A stretch of DNA of 64,000 nt from Sipunculus nudus (GCA_026874595.1 CM049320.1:20593714-20657713); one strand, 5' to 3'; shown: positions 22,400 to 37,075, counted from the first letter of the stretch. The notes: generated from the letters alone by a model not told the origin. Translations and numbers: made by a program.

Positions 22400-25000
22400 A
22401 ATTAAAAAAATAGAGTGAGATTTACACTCAAAACTTAATTGCAATATACATTGGCTGGCTCACCTTTTGTTGAGTACGTAATGTGTAGTTCCATAAACAC
22501 AAGCAAAATGTCTAGAAGGTACATAGTGACGCGGATGTTTCTAAAACTCCCTTTGAGAATGGCTGTACTTGACTGGTGTCTAATTCTATTCAACCGTCTA
22601 TGAACACTTTTCACATCCCCACTGGATAGACCATGGTAAATGAATTATATAGCGGGTTTTGTTTGGTCAAACGGAATATGTTTAAGCAGTGTGATGTCAT
22701 CATGTTAAATTATGAATTAGTTTAATAACTGTGGTTCCTTTTACCAGGGTAGTGTGAAGTCAAACATTTCTGGGCATGTCACGGCAGAAATATCCCCGCA
22801 TGTGTTCACAAATTATTGAGAGGAATTATTTTTTATTTATAGATAGGACCTTGGAGGTGTAGGCTGAAGACCTTTTGAGACTGAAATAAAGTTATTAGAA
22901 TGTTATGGGAGGGCAAGATAATACATTTGAAAAGGGAAATGTACATGCCTATTTCGATCAATCACCAATTTCACTTACTATTAGACATAAGCGGAAGAGG
23001 TTTCAGGATTTGATAGGTTTAAGGCAAAAGTGAGTGAGCTTTACCCCACCGGTCAGTCGGTCTTCAATTGTCACTCTATCGTACACGATTGGTAATTGTT
23101 TTCTTATGTTTGTGTGTCGCTCTATTTGCTCAATTGGCTATTGGTTTATGACAGGTTTCCCTGGGTCATAAGAAGTTTGTTGAATCTGAAGCGCACTGAG
23201 GTTGATAAATATATCATAAAGGAAAAACAAAACTGATTTACAAGAAAATGCTAAAAAAATTTTATTTTTGCAACCGATTTCCAAAATATTTGAGAGGTAA
23301 TTGATCGTAATGCTAAATTGAAGCGGTATTGATGTAACACTGTCAGTTTTACTATTAAAGAACCTCATAAACTATAAAACGGTTTTGTAACGGATCATAA
23401 AATATAAATACGGACTTGGATATGTTTCTCCTTATAATGATGCAACTATGTTGTTTTCATCAGAATGGAAGAAATATATAGCAATAACATCACCTTGATA
23501 ACATCATATTATTCGATGTTTAAAAGAAAAACGATCTGCGGAGGGAGTTTTAAAAAAAAACGGATCAGGTAATCTGGCTGCGTGGGAAAGACAAGGAGGC
23601 TTACTAGACACAGGAGATCAAAAGGCGGCAAGCAAACTGCTATAAAATATATTTTGGCAATTGTTTTGAGAGTCCATTGATTCTCCGGCTTTTTCTAAAT
23701 AGAGGCTATGTTGAGGAAAGTACACAAGGAACAACACTAATGCTCATAGATATATGTGTAATAAAAGATTTATTCTGACTTAATTAAACAATAAATTGCA
23801 TAACCCAACATGTTAATATGTCTCTTGGTCTTTCCTTTAAGAAACATTAAACCATTATTAACAATGGAAAAATTCTAACTTCGATTGATATACTGAACAC
23901 ATATTGCCTGACTGCATTAACTATACACAATGACATTCACACATAAGAAAGCGAAAGTATGATTGCTAATGTACCCCTCACAAATGGAGAACCTTTCACA
24001 ACCCATTATATCTTTTGTACATGGCCGCCGGTTAAAAGAACTATGTTTACCGGATGAAGTTTCTTTATTTTTAGAATAAGCAGAACAGATGACTAGTCTG
24101 CGAGTGAAAATCAAGGCGATATATTATAGAGACAAGTCATATAAGGGAAAACAATAATCTATAATGATTCACTCTGGCAACCTCCACAACATTGCACAAA
24201 ATATTGGCCATGGGGCAGCCTAGCATTCAGAGCTTAACTAATTCCAGTTTCCAATCTTTGCCCAATCAATGACCTGGGAACGGCATGGCGGGTTTCTGTT
24301 GCAACAATAATGAACCCACTACCTGTATTACATAGGGAATATAAAACATTCTCCAACTCAATCTCCAACAAAAAAGAGATTTTCAGGGCTTAAAAGGGAT
24401 AATAAATCATCAGGAAACATTAACGTTATGTGATGATAATAATAATAGCAAATAGCAAAAGTGATATCGTTGAAATGTTTGGCTTAAGTGTCCATTGTAA
24501 ACTTTCAGTGAAGCTACATTTTTATCAATGGGTCCTGCATTGAAGAGAGTGGACTTTTGGACTGTTCGGTGTAATATTTTACCGGTCAGATTTCTATTGA
24601 ACTTTGCAGTTCTAAAGGTGCCTCATAGACATTAACACATAGAAATACACATTTTAACGTAGTATGTCACATTAAATGCCGTGAATAACGGTGGATAATA
24701 CGCAGCTGTATCTGCCGTCACAAAAGCATCTTGTTTTTCATGCTCTATCCGATTTCGTTTAATAGGTATGCAACCTTTATTTTGGCATATAAAGTGAAGG
24801 CAGTTGTCAGTTTAGAAATGCATGTAATGAGCTATTTACAAAAAGTACGACCCATTTTTTTCCCAAACCGGTCCTTGATGAACATGATCATATACTTACT
24901 TAGGCAAAATAAAAGAAACTGCCCAAGTAAAAAAGCACCGAGGAAAATCAGTTACATACGAACTAAATGTAGTGCCTAATAGCACAGATCTGAATGCCAT
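22400..25000. repeat. Member of the old repeat family of 15,200-17,720
   Basis: Collinear, diverged similarity; closest to 32,330-35,100. At 24,541-24,640 it also resembles the flank upstream of the open gene (11,515-11,570). No coding sequence seen. Confidence 0.65.
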
Positions 25001-25679
25001 ACAGGTGACAATTGAAATAACATGTTTCACAATATCTTTTACCAACATGTCATGATAGACACGATAGAATGATTTATCATAAACCAATCGTTGAAAAAAA
25101 AAACAAGCAGAAAAAAATTTAATTGCTGTATATTTCCTGTCTTTGAAGATGGTATATGAATTTCCTTCAAAGTGAGCTAAGTGTCTAGACAGTTATAAAG
25201 GCCGTTCCTCTTTCAGATTAAATTAACAAATTTTAACTGGAGAACTGATAGTAACCCCGGTCAGACTAATCCGTACAAGGATGTTTTACCTTTCTCCATT
25301 GTCACATAGACTTCGTGATAGACAGGTTTGCCTGTGTTCATAGAGTTCAATTATATGTCAATTTCAATTACAAAGAAATTATTCACATTCTACTTCACAA
25401 AATAATTAAAATATACTGACATAAAAGAAATATTGAAGAAAATATATACGATGAGACTTAGCGTGGAAAAAATAATTATGCTCAAATTGATTACTCTATC
25501 TCAAAACGTTTCCATTGTCGTATAATATTAGTACATGTAAATCAAAATATCAATAAACATGAGGATTATCGTTGGTTCTGACAGAAAACAATGTAAATAA
25601 CGAGGGGTTTTACCAGAATAATACCCCGACTGATGATTTAACAGTCTCTCCTGTAAAACGGAAACAATTAATGATTTTG

Positions 25680-26620
25680 TCTCATCACCTCGTCATTCAT
25701 CAACTTGAACCTGCAACCCACAAAAGACCGCGTTTTGTGCATGGCTCACGAACTGATTTGTGTATATATAAAATAAGGCCCAGTATATATAATATATATA
25801 CCAGAGTGCGGCGTATGTCCTTTGCAGATATTTACCAAGATAATGTAATTCCTAAAAAGCAATTTTTAAGGAAAATATAGGCGAATATTTCGATAGACAT
25901 ATATTCCTTCAACACACACACACATATATAACCTATTAGGATATGAAATTGTTCCGAAAATATAGTATAATCTTCACAGTATGTCAATATCATCCGTTAT
26001 ATAAAGAAGTCTTGAATTGATATATCGATACGTATTGATACACATTGGACTGCTAATAAAAATTGTTACAAGCACAATCCGAACATACTGTAAGGCTTAA
26101 GTCCATTCAACTGCCTTCCGAAAAAGAATTTATGTGATTTCTGTCCTTGACTCTGTAAATATAAATGATCCAAGGGTAATTTGCATGTGAAATGTCTTAT
26201 AAGGTCTTCGTAATAGATGAATAAACATGTTTATCAAAAACGTGTTTGTAAACACAGCTTTATTGGCAAATGGGAAAGCATATGACCTACGGCGGTATTT
26301 TGCACATATACGGATGTAGAAAGGTCACTTGTTACAAAACGCTATTTGCAAAGGTCTGGCTTATTTGACTTGCTGCCAGATGCCTTTGTTCATTTAGTTT
26401 TAATTATTTTGGCAGGCCTCCACATATTATAAACACGTTACTGTAACAAATCAAGCGGCTTGTGTGCAGTAATATCCACGTTTTCTTGCCTTTTTTTATA
26501 AAAGCTCAAGGGAGTACCTTTATAAAGGTCGGATACGTGACTGCGCCCTTTTAAATGTGAAGACATAAATTCACATGAAGTATCGCATTGTTCAACTGGA
26601 TACGGAATTTACACTTGCCG
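25680..26620. repeat. Copy of the gene family's 3' flank (partner 40,930-41,975) without a following gene
   Basis: Matches the region that precedes gene copy C on the plus strand. A short frame, SRTDLCIYKIRPS to FADIYQDN, is partly kept in the partner (40,998-41,252) but with indels. After it comes a (TA)n tract and then no recognisable exon of the family, so the gene of this unit seems to have been lost. Confidence 0.6.
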
Positions 26621-26661
26621 GTGCTTCCATGATCATGATCAAAAGCCGTTGATAGAGGAAT

Positions 26662-26665
<4 letters not shown>

Positions 26666-26714
<49 letters not shown>
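26666..26714. repeat. (TA)n microsatellite
   Basis: About 24 TA units. Its position corresponds to where gene-bearing units continue toward the last exon. Confidence 0.9.
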
Positions 26715-26719
<5 letters not shown>

Positions 26720-28320
26720 AATAAATAGTAATAGTAGTATTACTTATCTTTTTAATTTTTAAGGATAAAATGTTACATAAAGAAAGATGAAGCATTGGAT
26801 TTCTTTGGGTTTATGCATCAATCATCCTGAAATATGACATTACAGTACGTAGTACTGGTAAAATGCATATATTTAAAGTATGATCACCCATCAAAATCAC
26901 ACTTTCTTTGAAAAACGTATATTTGATGACAATGAACACCATTTCAACCCTAACGCGGTAGACAAAATATTCAGTCTCTATTCTACACTTTTTTTCAATC
27001 CTCCCGATTTTTTTTAGACAGAATGTCATATCCATATATGCCTGTACTTTTGCTATTGCGTTTAACTAATATACATTAAAAAGATATAAATAGTCATTGT
27101 CCAGTCTGCAATATTGACATCTTGGTTTATATTTGTAGTGAAATAGTTGTAGGTCCAAGGCAAATATCTGGCTATTAAAACGCTAAAAGAAAATACAAAT
27201 CTTAATTTATTCATATTAATGGATCCGTATAATTTCTTAACGGTATAGCTTACAATAAAGAGTGGATTATTTACAAACGATATGGCAGTAAACTGAACAC
27301 AATCATTATTTTACAATATTGCCCTGGGGGCTCTGTAGTCTAGAGCCTTAGCAAAAGTAGTCTTAGTAGTTTAATACCTAAGTACCTCATTTGCGATACC
27401 ACCTACCGGATGGCTCTATTAATAAACATGTAGAATATATCAGTTATTTTATGATATACATCCAATTCATTGTTCATTGTCCATCAGATAATATGTATTA
27501 ACATGCATTAAAACTGCCAACCATGACCATTTTCTTGAAAACCATGTTGTTTTGTCGGAACAAAAGCAGTGAGAAAAAAAAAATGCAAACTGTGAAAATA
27601 TAATCGTCAATGAAACTAAATGTAATAACATAATAAATAAAACATACCAAAAATATGAACATATGCATATAATTTCACCATAAAGTAAAGCGATTTGGGG
27701 CATTTCGATTTAATTTACAGTACATTAATTGAAATCGTACGTAAATATTTAAAAAGTGATGTATACATACAGAAAATAGTGTTAACATTATTATCATCTG
27801 TTGGAAAAATAACCGGGAACATATGTTTGTCGACGGAAGTTCAACGTTTATTAAATACAGTGGTAGTTTTCGAATTGCTTGAATCGCATTAATTATATAA
27901 CTGAATGTTAAGCACGTCGGAACATATTGTTATTAATAGAGTAGTAGATGGTACCAAGACTCGGGCGATATCTAGATAAGTGTCACTCTTGGGTGACCCA
28001 GCTGGTACTATTCCTTTCACTCTGCACGGATGCATTATTTACCTGTCACTTTTGTTTTTTATTTTCTCCTCCGTACAGAGGTTGCATTGATACGAGGTAC
28101 GTTTAATTGTGCTGAAGTGTTGCATAATTAATAAGGTAGTTGAATATTGCCTGTTCTTTCTCTTAAGAGTCCAAATATGCTTCAAAGTCCTGTTTTTTTT
28201 TCTCGTAACATTCACAAAAGCGACAAGTCAACAATCCTTTTTTACAGGCGTAGTGAATAAGTTCCTGAATACCGACACCTACCGAACTGGCCAAAGAGAA
28301 GGTCACAGCACCATCTAGAT
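26720..28320. other. No recognisable gene
   Basis: AT-rich; frames at 26,811-27,035, 27,467-27,703 and 27,695-27,892 have no recognisable motif. A perfect 11-base palindrome TGGGTGACCCA is at about 27,992. This is the interval where the gene of the 10-kb unit would be expected. Confidence 0.4.
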
Positions 28321-28329
28321 CCCCGAGTG

Positions 28330-28560
28330 CCAAAGAACATCTGAGACTGAGATGAAAGGATTAGGATTTTTATGAGCGGGTGGAGATAATATTTTGAAAA
28401 TATAAATGAATGTGTTTATAAATCAATCAAAGTTTTCAACATTTACGGGGGCAGTGTCAGGACTTGAAAGCTTCAGGCAAAAGTGAAAGGACGCTTTTTG
28501 GCACCTGTCAGTTGATGTAAACGTGGCAGTCCTCAACGTATTATTGGCTTCTGATGAGTT
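28330..28560. repeat. Short diverged repeat of 22,865-23,060 and 32,710-32,910
   Basis: Shares GAGACTGA, a GGCAAAAGTGA block and the CCTGTCAGT type block in the same order. It indicates the broken edge of another unit. Confidence 0.5.
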
Positions 28561-28669
28561 TCGCTTGATGGTTAGAAGTTGTTAACTATAAATAAGAAAT
28601 ATAATTGGCGCACTAAATACATGTACTAAAAATCTGATACTATTCTAAAGCTGTCGTAAACAAAATGTC

Positions 28670-29063
28670 TCATGCTCCCCGTGTACTACGGAACATTAAA
28701 ATGACTATCGCAGGTCTCAGAATAAGCCGATCTAAGGCGTCAATAAGCAAAATTAGGTGAATCCCCACAGAGCAGTTCCCTCTGCCGCCTGTCATATAAA
28801 AATAGTCACAGTTAGGACATGAATGCATACCTCCCTGCTCTAACACTGTCAGATTTCCAAAGCAGACCATCATGCCTTAACTTTTGCATGTACACATTAA
28901 AAAACCTCAAATAATCCGGGAAAACACGGGCAATTACTTTCATCCAAGATATGGGCTTGAAATTTTCTGATGAAGAAGCTTGATAATTACAGTAGAGCGG
29001 CGGTGATACATATTGCGAATAATTTGTGTACCCTAGCGCAGATATTATGTGTGAAAACACCAC
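28670..29063 (-). other. Two overlapping unrecognised frames
   Basis: One frame (28,670-28,873) reads GGMHSCPNCDYFYMTGGRGN in part, the other (28,812-29,063) FPDYLRFFNVYMQKLRHDGL. The region is single-copy in the window and less AT-rich than its surroundings. I considered a remnant of the family's last exon but could not align it. No function assigned. Confidence 0.15.
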
Positions 29064-29099
29064 CCGGCAGGTCGGTGTTGTCCTTGGCTTGCTTTTATC

Positions 29100-29797
29100 A
29101 AAGTGCCGAGGCCTGAGTAATTAACTTGTACCAAAATCATGGTACAACAGACAATAACTAAGCAGCCGACCGCAGGTAGGTGTGATAAGCCCCTCTGGCC
29201 AGTGTAATCTCGGCTTAGCTTTGATCAGGGTGGCATTAAAGGATATATCTTATTTTCGTTCCGGTAGATGTCCAGGCCTCGAGTACTACCGTGTGCAGAT
29301 GTTAATATATGTGCTCTTCCGTTATTTACAAATTCTATTGGCCAGATTATTCCTGCTTGAAATATGGGAATTTCGAAAGGTTAGAATCGCCACTTATGAG
29401 AGCGGTTTGAGGAATCAGTATATCTGGTAACGTACGAAACTCGGCGCTAATCATAGTGATTCCAAGTCGTCTCATGCATATCGTTCATCCGAAAGATCGT
29501 TTATCTAAACATGAATCTTGTGCCCGAAGCTTTCTACTAAGCGTTGCACTACTGTATATGTATTATAAAAGAGAAAGTACCACAACCGCATTTGTTTATA
29601 TTTGCGTTGTCCCAACCTTAATATTGATACATTTAAAGCACATCTGTGTAAAATGCCAGTTGTTTTCATAACTAATCAAGCCTCGTGTTTGCCGTCTTGC
29701 ACGATGTTAAACTGACAAAAGACAGCGGCTCTTTTAGGTTTACCTACTTAAACCATTGAAAAAGTATGTAATGTTTAGGGGTGTAGTACATATATTA
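29100..29797. other. Unrecognised single-copy stretch
   Basis: Two plus-strand frames (29,182-29,430 and 29,456-29,671) follow each other without recognisable motifs. AGGCCTGAGTA near 29,109 and AGGCCTCGAGTA near 29,274 form a loose direct repeat. Confidence 0.2.
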
Positions 29798-32700
29798 GCT
29801 ACGGCTCCTGGGGCTTGAAAACAGAATGCAGGTAAGGGGAAAGAAGATACTATGTCAAATCAGAAATAGGAAGTTGCATTAGTCACAAAACATTAAAAAT
29901 CTTTATTTTAAATGGTTTTATATAGAGCCTATAATCACCATAATTCTATAAACTCTAAGTTTTGAGAGGATTTAAAATTCGGGGTTTCCTAGCCTTTCAA
30001 CCATTTATCAACAAAAAGTTTGTCATTGTATCGGGATGTTTTATAAAGAAATTCAGACGTGATTAGTCTAATGATGAAATAACCAACAAATTTATAATCT
30101 TAAAGGTTGTTCTACAATCCTTTCAGTAGATAACCATTTATAACAAGGCTAGCATCTCTTTATACTAGACAAATGCTTTCAAAGTTTTTGACAGCAATAT
30201 AAGCATCATATTTTAGTAACACATTGCTACATAATTACAAAATCTTAAAATCAGGCACCGGTTCAGACAGCTTATATATAAATACGTTAAATCAAATAAT
30301 TTTCGTGTAAGGAAAGTAGACGGACATGGCAATTTATTATGTAAAGAGAACATTAGTGTTTTAGTACCATTCAAGAAGACCAATAGCTGTAGCCGGAGTT
30401 GGATACCATAACGTCCTGTTTTTTTCTGTTAATTTTTACTATGCATGATATGGGGAAACCTGCCCAGAAGTTTTCAAATTAATGCAGTCATTTTATTTAT
30501 AGGTCTGAAAGGATCTTCTACAAAGCGGAAAAACTAGAAACAACCTTTACCTTAAGAATGATAGATGTATGCATTCAAGATTATTGTATCACTAAGTCGC
30601 ACAGATACATGGCACATATCAAGTTTGTATATACAAGGATTAAAATCAACCCTGATGTTTTAGCATGAGCAACAGATAAAAGCATATATTCTTAGTGTTT
30701 ACACGTTTTATTGTGTCGCAGTAGTATGTAAATTCATGCATTTATTTGACGAAACTATCCCTTTGGTTAGTGCACCAACACACAATCTATTAAGCCCATT
30801 TGGTTCTTCAAACTGGGAAGAACTGATCTAATTTCTAGCTTAGTATCAGTTGTACTTTTACAATATGATGTGGCTATAGTAAGTTAGCGAGATGTTCATC
30901 ATTAATGGTTCACAATTGACGGGACATTTTGGCTTTCGAACGAACATTTCATGAAAGTACCCACTTCTCACCCAACTGCATCCAGATATATTCGACTTAT
31001 AAATGAACACTATACTTAACATAAACTAAAAAATGATATGTACTATACTTATACATTATATCAATAATTAAGGGTTTTGTTCATCTATTATCATAGGAAA
31101 TGTAAAAACAATTGCCTATACAACCACTGCTGTAATTATAATTTAGTGATAACCAATAACACGCAAATACAAACACACACACATATATATATATGCATAT
31201 AAAACAAATAAACCAATATAATAAGACCATGTCCTAACATAACTGCAGAGGGCATGAAAATGTCTATGTGAACACATGATGACAATTTGTCAATGTGCGT
31301 TCATGTAACTGTTTATAATACCCTCACTTTAATCAATTCACTTTAATTTATTATATATACAATAACAATAATTTTATGCGACCTGAATGAGAATTATCAG
31401 CAGGGGCTTGGAGGTTTTTTATTGGACCACAGCAACCGCGGAAATGAATAGTCAGAAGGTATGCTTTTGTAAATAGCATTGATCGGTGAAGAGTGATTTT
31501 TCCCTCCTCTCACTGAGGGTGTAAACGTGTTCGCCTTAAGAAAATCGCCTGCCTTGATTGCCACTTATAGGGATACCCTGACCAGTGATTCAATTATCTC
31601 TATCAAACCTTGAATTTATTGACAAAAAAAAACTGTCTCCAAATAAGCTGCACGTATACGACTGGGTGATCTTTGACCCTGAATGAACCTGCATAAATAA
31701 AAATATATCAGTTTAGAAAATATCAAAAGGGAATGCCAGGTTTCTGTAATTTTTGTCTTCCCCCTCAGTTTCCATTTTCATTTGATTCCATTTAAGCATA
31801 TGTAAGAGCTTCACTGTTTAAATGGTCAGAAAAGCTACTCATTTGGCAACGCTTTAATTGAGACTGCAAACTTTCAACAGAGGTAGGTATAATTTGCCGC
31901 CTTTTTGATATCGAAAAAGTGTAAGAGTAGACCTAATTTCACTGCAATATATTGCCTTCTAATCAATCCATTAACCTAACGAGTGAAAGTTATGTATTTA
32001 ATATAATATAATATTTAAGTATAGGACGTTTCAGTGTAGTATCCTCAGTAATAGCAGAGCTGTAAGTATTGTATAAATTAACTGCAGACCTCGATGTTGA
32101 GTATAATCAATGTTCAATTTCCTTGATTTATTCTCACCAGTAAAAGAGGAATGGGACTATAAAAACACTTATCTGGCTTCTTCCGAAACAACTCTTTAAC
32201 TGTGAACTTGACATTTGACCTACTGATCCAACAATCAAGGATGTCTGCCTTAACCCCTATATTATCCTCCCAGTATATATTTTTTTTTTATATTGGAGTG
32301 AGATTTAAACTAAAAAAACTTAATTGCAATATACATAGGCTTGCTTACCTTTTGTTGAGTACGTAATGTGTAGTTTCATTAACACAAACAAAATGTCTAG
32401 AAGGTACATAGTGATGTTTCTTGAAACTCCATTTGAGAATGGCTGTGCTTGACTGGTGTCTTATTCGATTCAACCGTATATGAACACTTTTCACATCCCA
32501 GCTGGATAGACCATAGCGAATGAATTATATAGCGGATGTCATCATGTTAAATTATGAATTAGTTTAACATTGTGGAACCTTTGGTTCTTTATACAAAGTT
32601 AGTGTAAAGTCAAACATTTCTGGTTATGTCACGGCAGAAATATCCCCGGATGTGTTCACAAATTATTAAGAGGAATTATTAATTATTTACAGATACGACC

Positions 32701-35670
32701 TTGGGGTGTCGGCTGAAGAACTTTTGAGACTGAAATAAAGGAATTAAGAAGTTTTGGGAGGGCAAGATAAAACTTTTGAAAAGGGAAATGTAAATGTTTA
32801 TTTCGATCAAACATAAGATCAAGATTCAGGATTTGGTATGTTGAAGGCAAAAGTAAAAGTGAGCTTTACGGCATCGGTCAGTCGGTGTTCAAGTGTCGCT
32901 CTATCGTACACGATTGGTAAGAGTTTTCTTATGTTTGTGTGTCGCTCTAATTGCTCAATTAGCAATTGGTTTATGACAGGTTTCCCTGGGTCATAATAAG
33001 TTTTGTTGAATCTGAAGCGCATCGAGGTTGATAAATATATCATGAAAGGAGAACTAAATTGATTTACAAGGAAATGCAAAAAAAAAATTATTTTGGCAAC
33101 CGATTTCTAAAATATTTGAGAGGTAATTGATCGTAATGCTAAATTGAAGCGGTATTGATGTAACACTGTCAGTTTTACTCTTAAAGAACCTCAAAACCTA
33201 TAAAAACGGTGGTATTGTAACGGATCTTAAAATATAAATACGGACCTGGATATGTTTCTCCTTAAAATGACGCAACTATGTTGTTTTCATCAAAATGGAA
33301 GAAATATATAGAAATAACATCATCTTGATAACATCATATTTTTCGATGTTTAAAAGAAAAACGATCTGCGGAGGGAGTTATCTAATTTTAGAAGAAAACG
33401 GATAAGGTAATCTGGCTGCATGGGAAAGATCTCCTGTCTACTGGACACAGGAGATCAAAAGGCGGCAAGCAAACTGCCATAATCTTTATTTTGGCAATTG
33501 TTTTCAGAGTGCATTAATTCTCGGCTTTTTCTAAATAGAGGCTATGTTGATATCATAATATATCATTATCACCGGCAAAATTTCACTTTCCGGTTGAGGA
33601 AAGTACACAAGGAACAACACTAATGCTCATAGATCTATGTTTTATTAAAGATTTATTCTGACTTAATTAAACAATCAATTGCAGAACCCAACATGTAAAT
33701 ATGTCCCTTGTTCCTTTCTTTAAGAAACATTAAACAAATATTAACAATCGAAAAATTCTAACTTCGATTGATAAACTGAAAGCATTTTGCCTGACTGCAT
33801 TAACTATATACAATGGCATTCACACATAAAAAAAAACAAAAGTATGATTGGAGAACCTTTCACATGCCATTCATTATATCTTTTGTACATGGCCGCCGGT
33901 TAGAAGAACTATGCTTACCGGATAATGTTTCTTTATTTTCAGAATAAGCGGAACAGTTGATCAGTCTGCGACTGAAAAGCAAGACGATATATTATAGAGA
34001 CAAGCCATACAAGGAAACAATAATCTAAAAAGATTTCCACTGGCAACCTCCACAACATTGCACAAAATATTGACAACGGGGCAGCCTAGCATTCAAAGCT
34101 AAACTTGTTCCAGTATCCAAGTTTTGCCCAATCAATGAATCGGGAACGGCATGGCTGGCTTCTGTTGCAATAAAGTACCCACTATCTTTATTACATAGAG
34201 AATATCAAACATTCTCCATCTATATCTCCCACCAAAAAAGATTTTGAGGGCTTTAAAGGGATAATAAATCATCAGAAAACGTTGTCACATTAACGTCATC
34301 TGAAGATAATAATATTAACAACTAGCAAAGTAAAATCATTCAAACTGATTAGGTTTAGTGACCATTGTGAACTGTAAGAGAAGCCACAATTTTTTTTTTG
34401 CGAGTCCTGCATTTAAGAGAGTGGACATCAGAATTGTTGGTTGTAAAATTTTACCGGTCAGCTCTCTATTGAACTTTGAAGTTCTATTTGAGTCGTAGCC
34501 TAATACACATTAACACCTAGAAATACACTTATTAATGTAATATGTCACATCAAAAGCCGTGAATGACCATGGATAATACGCAGCTGTAATTGCCGTCACA
34601 AAAGCATGTAGATGTAGCACATATAGAAAAGCATATTTACATAACCAGTCAAAGAAAGATTGCTGTTATGTCTTGTTTTGACAAATTAAGGAGGGGTTTT
34701 CCAAATCTAAATGTTGATTTTGGATGTTTGCTGTTAATGTTAAGTTAGTGCTGTTTGTTACTCCAGCAATGTTTGGACACTACATCCATGTAGATTGGGA
34801 ACGAGAGTCTCTTCTCATCGAGACATATCAATATGGACAATACATCAGAATAAATTATGTATACTGAAAAAAAATCTCAGTGAACAGCAAGGCATTTGTC
34901 CAACAGCCAACTATCTTTACAAGCATTACATGATAAACACGATCCTAAACCAAACATTGAAAAGAAAAACAAGGTGAAAAATCTAAATTGCTGTATATTT
35001 CCTGCCTTTGAAAATGAAATATGAATTTCCTTTAACGTGATCAAAGTATCCAGACAGCTGTAAAGGCCATTCTTCCCTTTAGACTGAATAGACAAATTTT
35101 AACTGAAGAACTGATAATAACCCAAGTAAGACTCATCCGTATAAGGACTTTTTACAATACTCCAATGTCACAAAGACAGTTTATTTTGTACTTTCGGCAT
35201 TATAAACTTCTTACTTCATTTAAACATATCAGGTCTACTTGTTTCAATGTTAGCAAGGCTTAATTGAAACATGAAAAGAACACAGTTTTTACAAGTTATT
35301 AAAACTAAAACATAATGTTCAATGTAAATGTCAATTTCAATTACAAATAAATTTTTGACAAGTTGCTTTCCAAAATAATTAAAACATACTCACATTAAAG
35401 AAATATTCAAGAAAATATATACGATGAGACATCACGTGATATTAAATAATACTGATTTTAAATAAATATTATAGAAAATATGTGCAATGATGCTTAAAGT
35501 GATGTAAATGAATATGCTAAAATTATATATTCTGTTTGCAAACGTTATTTCCATAGTGGTAATAAATTAGTATATGTACATGTATATCAAATATCGACCA
35601 ACGTCAGGATTATTGATGTTTCTGACAAGAATGAATGTAATTATTACACGCGTTTCAGGGTTTGTACTAT
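29798..35670 (+). repeat. 10-kb-period tandem unit, second copy (partner 19,676-25,650)
   Basis: Collinear with the first copy. It carries an additional 600-base stretch near its start (about 29,980-30,760) and lacks the LINE insert. No gene seen; the frame at 32,819-33,079 lies in the repeat and is not kept. Confidence 0.8.
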
Positions 35671-35800
35671 AAAATCGAAACATCAAAAGAATCTGGCTTT
35701 CAAACAATAATATCGTGTTGCACTATTACTTCATTACCAGTCCATTGCCACTGGTGTGTTTGATGAGAATAGGTAGGGCATGTGATGCTTGTGCACGTAA
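35670..35800 (+). repeat. Segment resembling 17,560-17,715
   Basis: AAAATCGAAACAT, a TTACCAGT box, TTGCCA and GTTTGATG occur in the same order and spacing as at 17,565-17,700, but not at the matching point of the 25.6-kb unit. It marks where the first 10-kb copy and this one go different ways. Confidence 0.6.
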
Positions 35801-36660
35801 TATCCAAAGGTGGGCATCAACCAGTTCTACTGAATTCAAAATATAAAAAAAACCTGAAGCATTATGAAAAAAACTGTGGGTTTTTCTTAATTTCGGAAGG
35901 GAAGAAAGATGCTGTGACTCGGGTATTTTTAAGGGGGGAGAACTTAGGGACTTTTAATTGTATTATAAATTTTGGATTCATAGGTCGGAGAGGCCAAACG
36001 GACAAAGGACGAAGAGCGTTGCTTGTAGCTCAGATGACAACGTCAGCTGAGCTAAACATTAGCAGAAAATGTATAAACATATAATTTGTAATTGAAAATG
36101 TTAATTCCTTGATCCTTTAAACCTACGGGCCAGGTTGGTTGTGGTCCAAATGAAAAGTAAGCTGACAGATAATGGAAGTAACTCCAGGTTGAAGATGGTG
36201 GGCGGTACATAAAGGGTGTCGTAGGTTTAGTTGTTTGACCAGCGCAGGTCCCCTTGTAGGTGATGATTCTAGTAATCGTTCCTTTACCATCGCATTAGTG
36301 TTGGGTGAACAGATATCCAGTTTCATTTAAAATGTTAGCAGACATATTGGCTACTTTCAATTTATTACATCTAATCTTTCCAAATTATATCAGACTACAT
36401 TGACATTTGGGAATGATATATACCAATCAAGACCAGAAATATGCAATTAATTTGGTGGGAAAGATAATGGCCCTTGTCAGATCAGTCACTTCAGCAACTG
36501 GAGCGCTCACTTTAGCTGTCAGATTAATTTTAGACGGAGCACATTTGAGTCATGAGGTCCACCTGTGTCGTACTTCTCCTGGATCCCAGAGAACCTTTAC
36601 ATATAAAATACCTTCCCGTCATATACCAATGATCATTCATTGGCAGGACACTGTCTGAGA
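35782..36660. other. Single-copy region with unrecognised frames on both strands
   Basis: Plus-strand frames 35,782-36,084 and 36,407-36,658 and minus-strand frame 36,123-36,326 overlap a stretch of higher GC than the flanks. On the minus strand near 36,600-36,440 an alternative frame reads VLWDPGEVRHRW and, after a stop, KINLTAKVSAPVAEVTDLTR, which looks coding in composition. I cannot assign a family. A decayed exon or an old element is possible. Confidence 0.2.
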
Positions 36661-36679
36661 CACCAACAAGGTTACAATC

Positions 36680-37075
36680 TTTTTTTTAAAAAAATTACAA
36701 ATTGATTAAAACAGTATTCTTTAACGTTTTTATTTCACTCTGCTTTTACACATATTTGTCTAGGGTTTATTATTAATCCGTAAACATATTCAATATATTA
36801 CATTTTAATATTTTATTTCCGGTGCCTTTCAGCAGGCATTAGACTGCACTTTTAAAGTGCAACAAAGAGGTTCATTTAAGTGACAATATATTGTCATGTT
36901 TTATATTTTAATTACAATATAATTCTATATTTTAATTTTTTTTTCAAATCTTTTTAAAAAAATTACAAATTGATTAAAACAGTATTCTTTACTTCTTTAT
37001 TTCACTCTGTTTTTACTCTATGTTTTATATTTTAATTACAATATAATTCTATATTTAAAATTTTTTAAACTATTT
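36680..37075. repeat. Local imperfect tandem repeats
   Basis: AAATTACAAATTGATTAAAA with the following TTTCACTCTG occurs at about 36,695-36,742 and 36,960-37,010; ATTTTAATTACAATATAATT occurs at about 36,904 and 37,028. A near-perfect palindrome with arms TGCACTTT/AAAGTGCA is at 36,845-36,861. Confidence 0.8.

Larger units (their letters stand above)
19676..25650 (+). repeat. 10-kb-period tandem unit, first copy (partner 29,798-35,670; third start at 62,937)
   Basis: The block begins with AGCTACGGCC and CGGCTTGAAAACAGAA and is followed collinearly by its partner. The partner lacks the LINE-derived insert at 21,165-22,230. No host gene seen. Confidence 0.85.
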
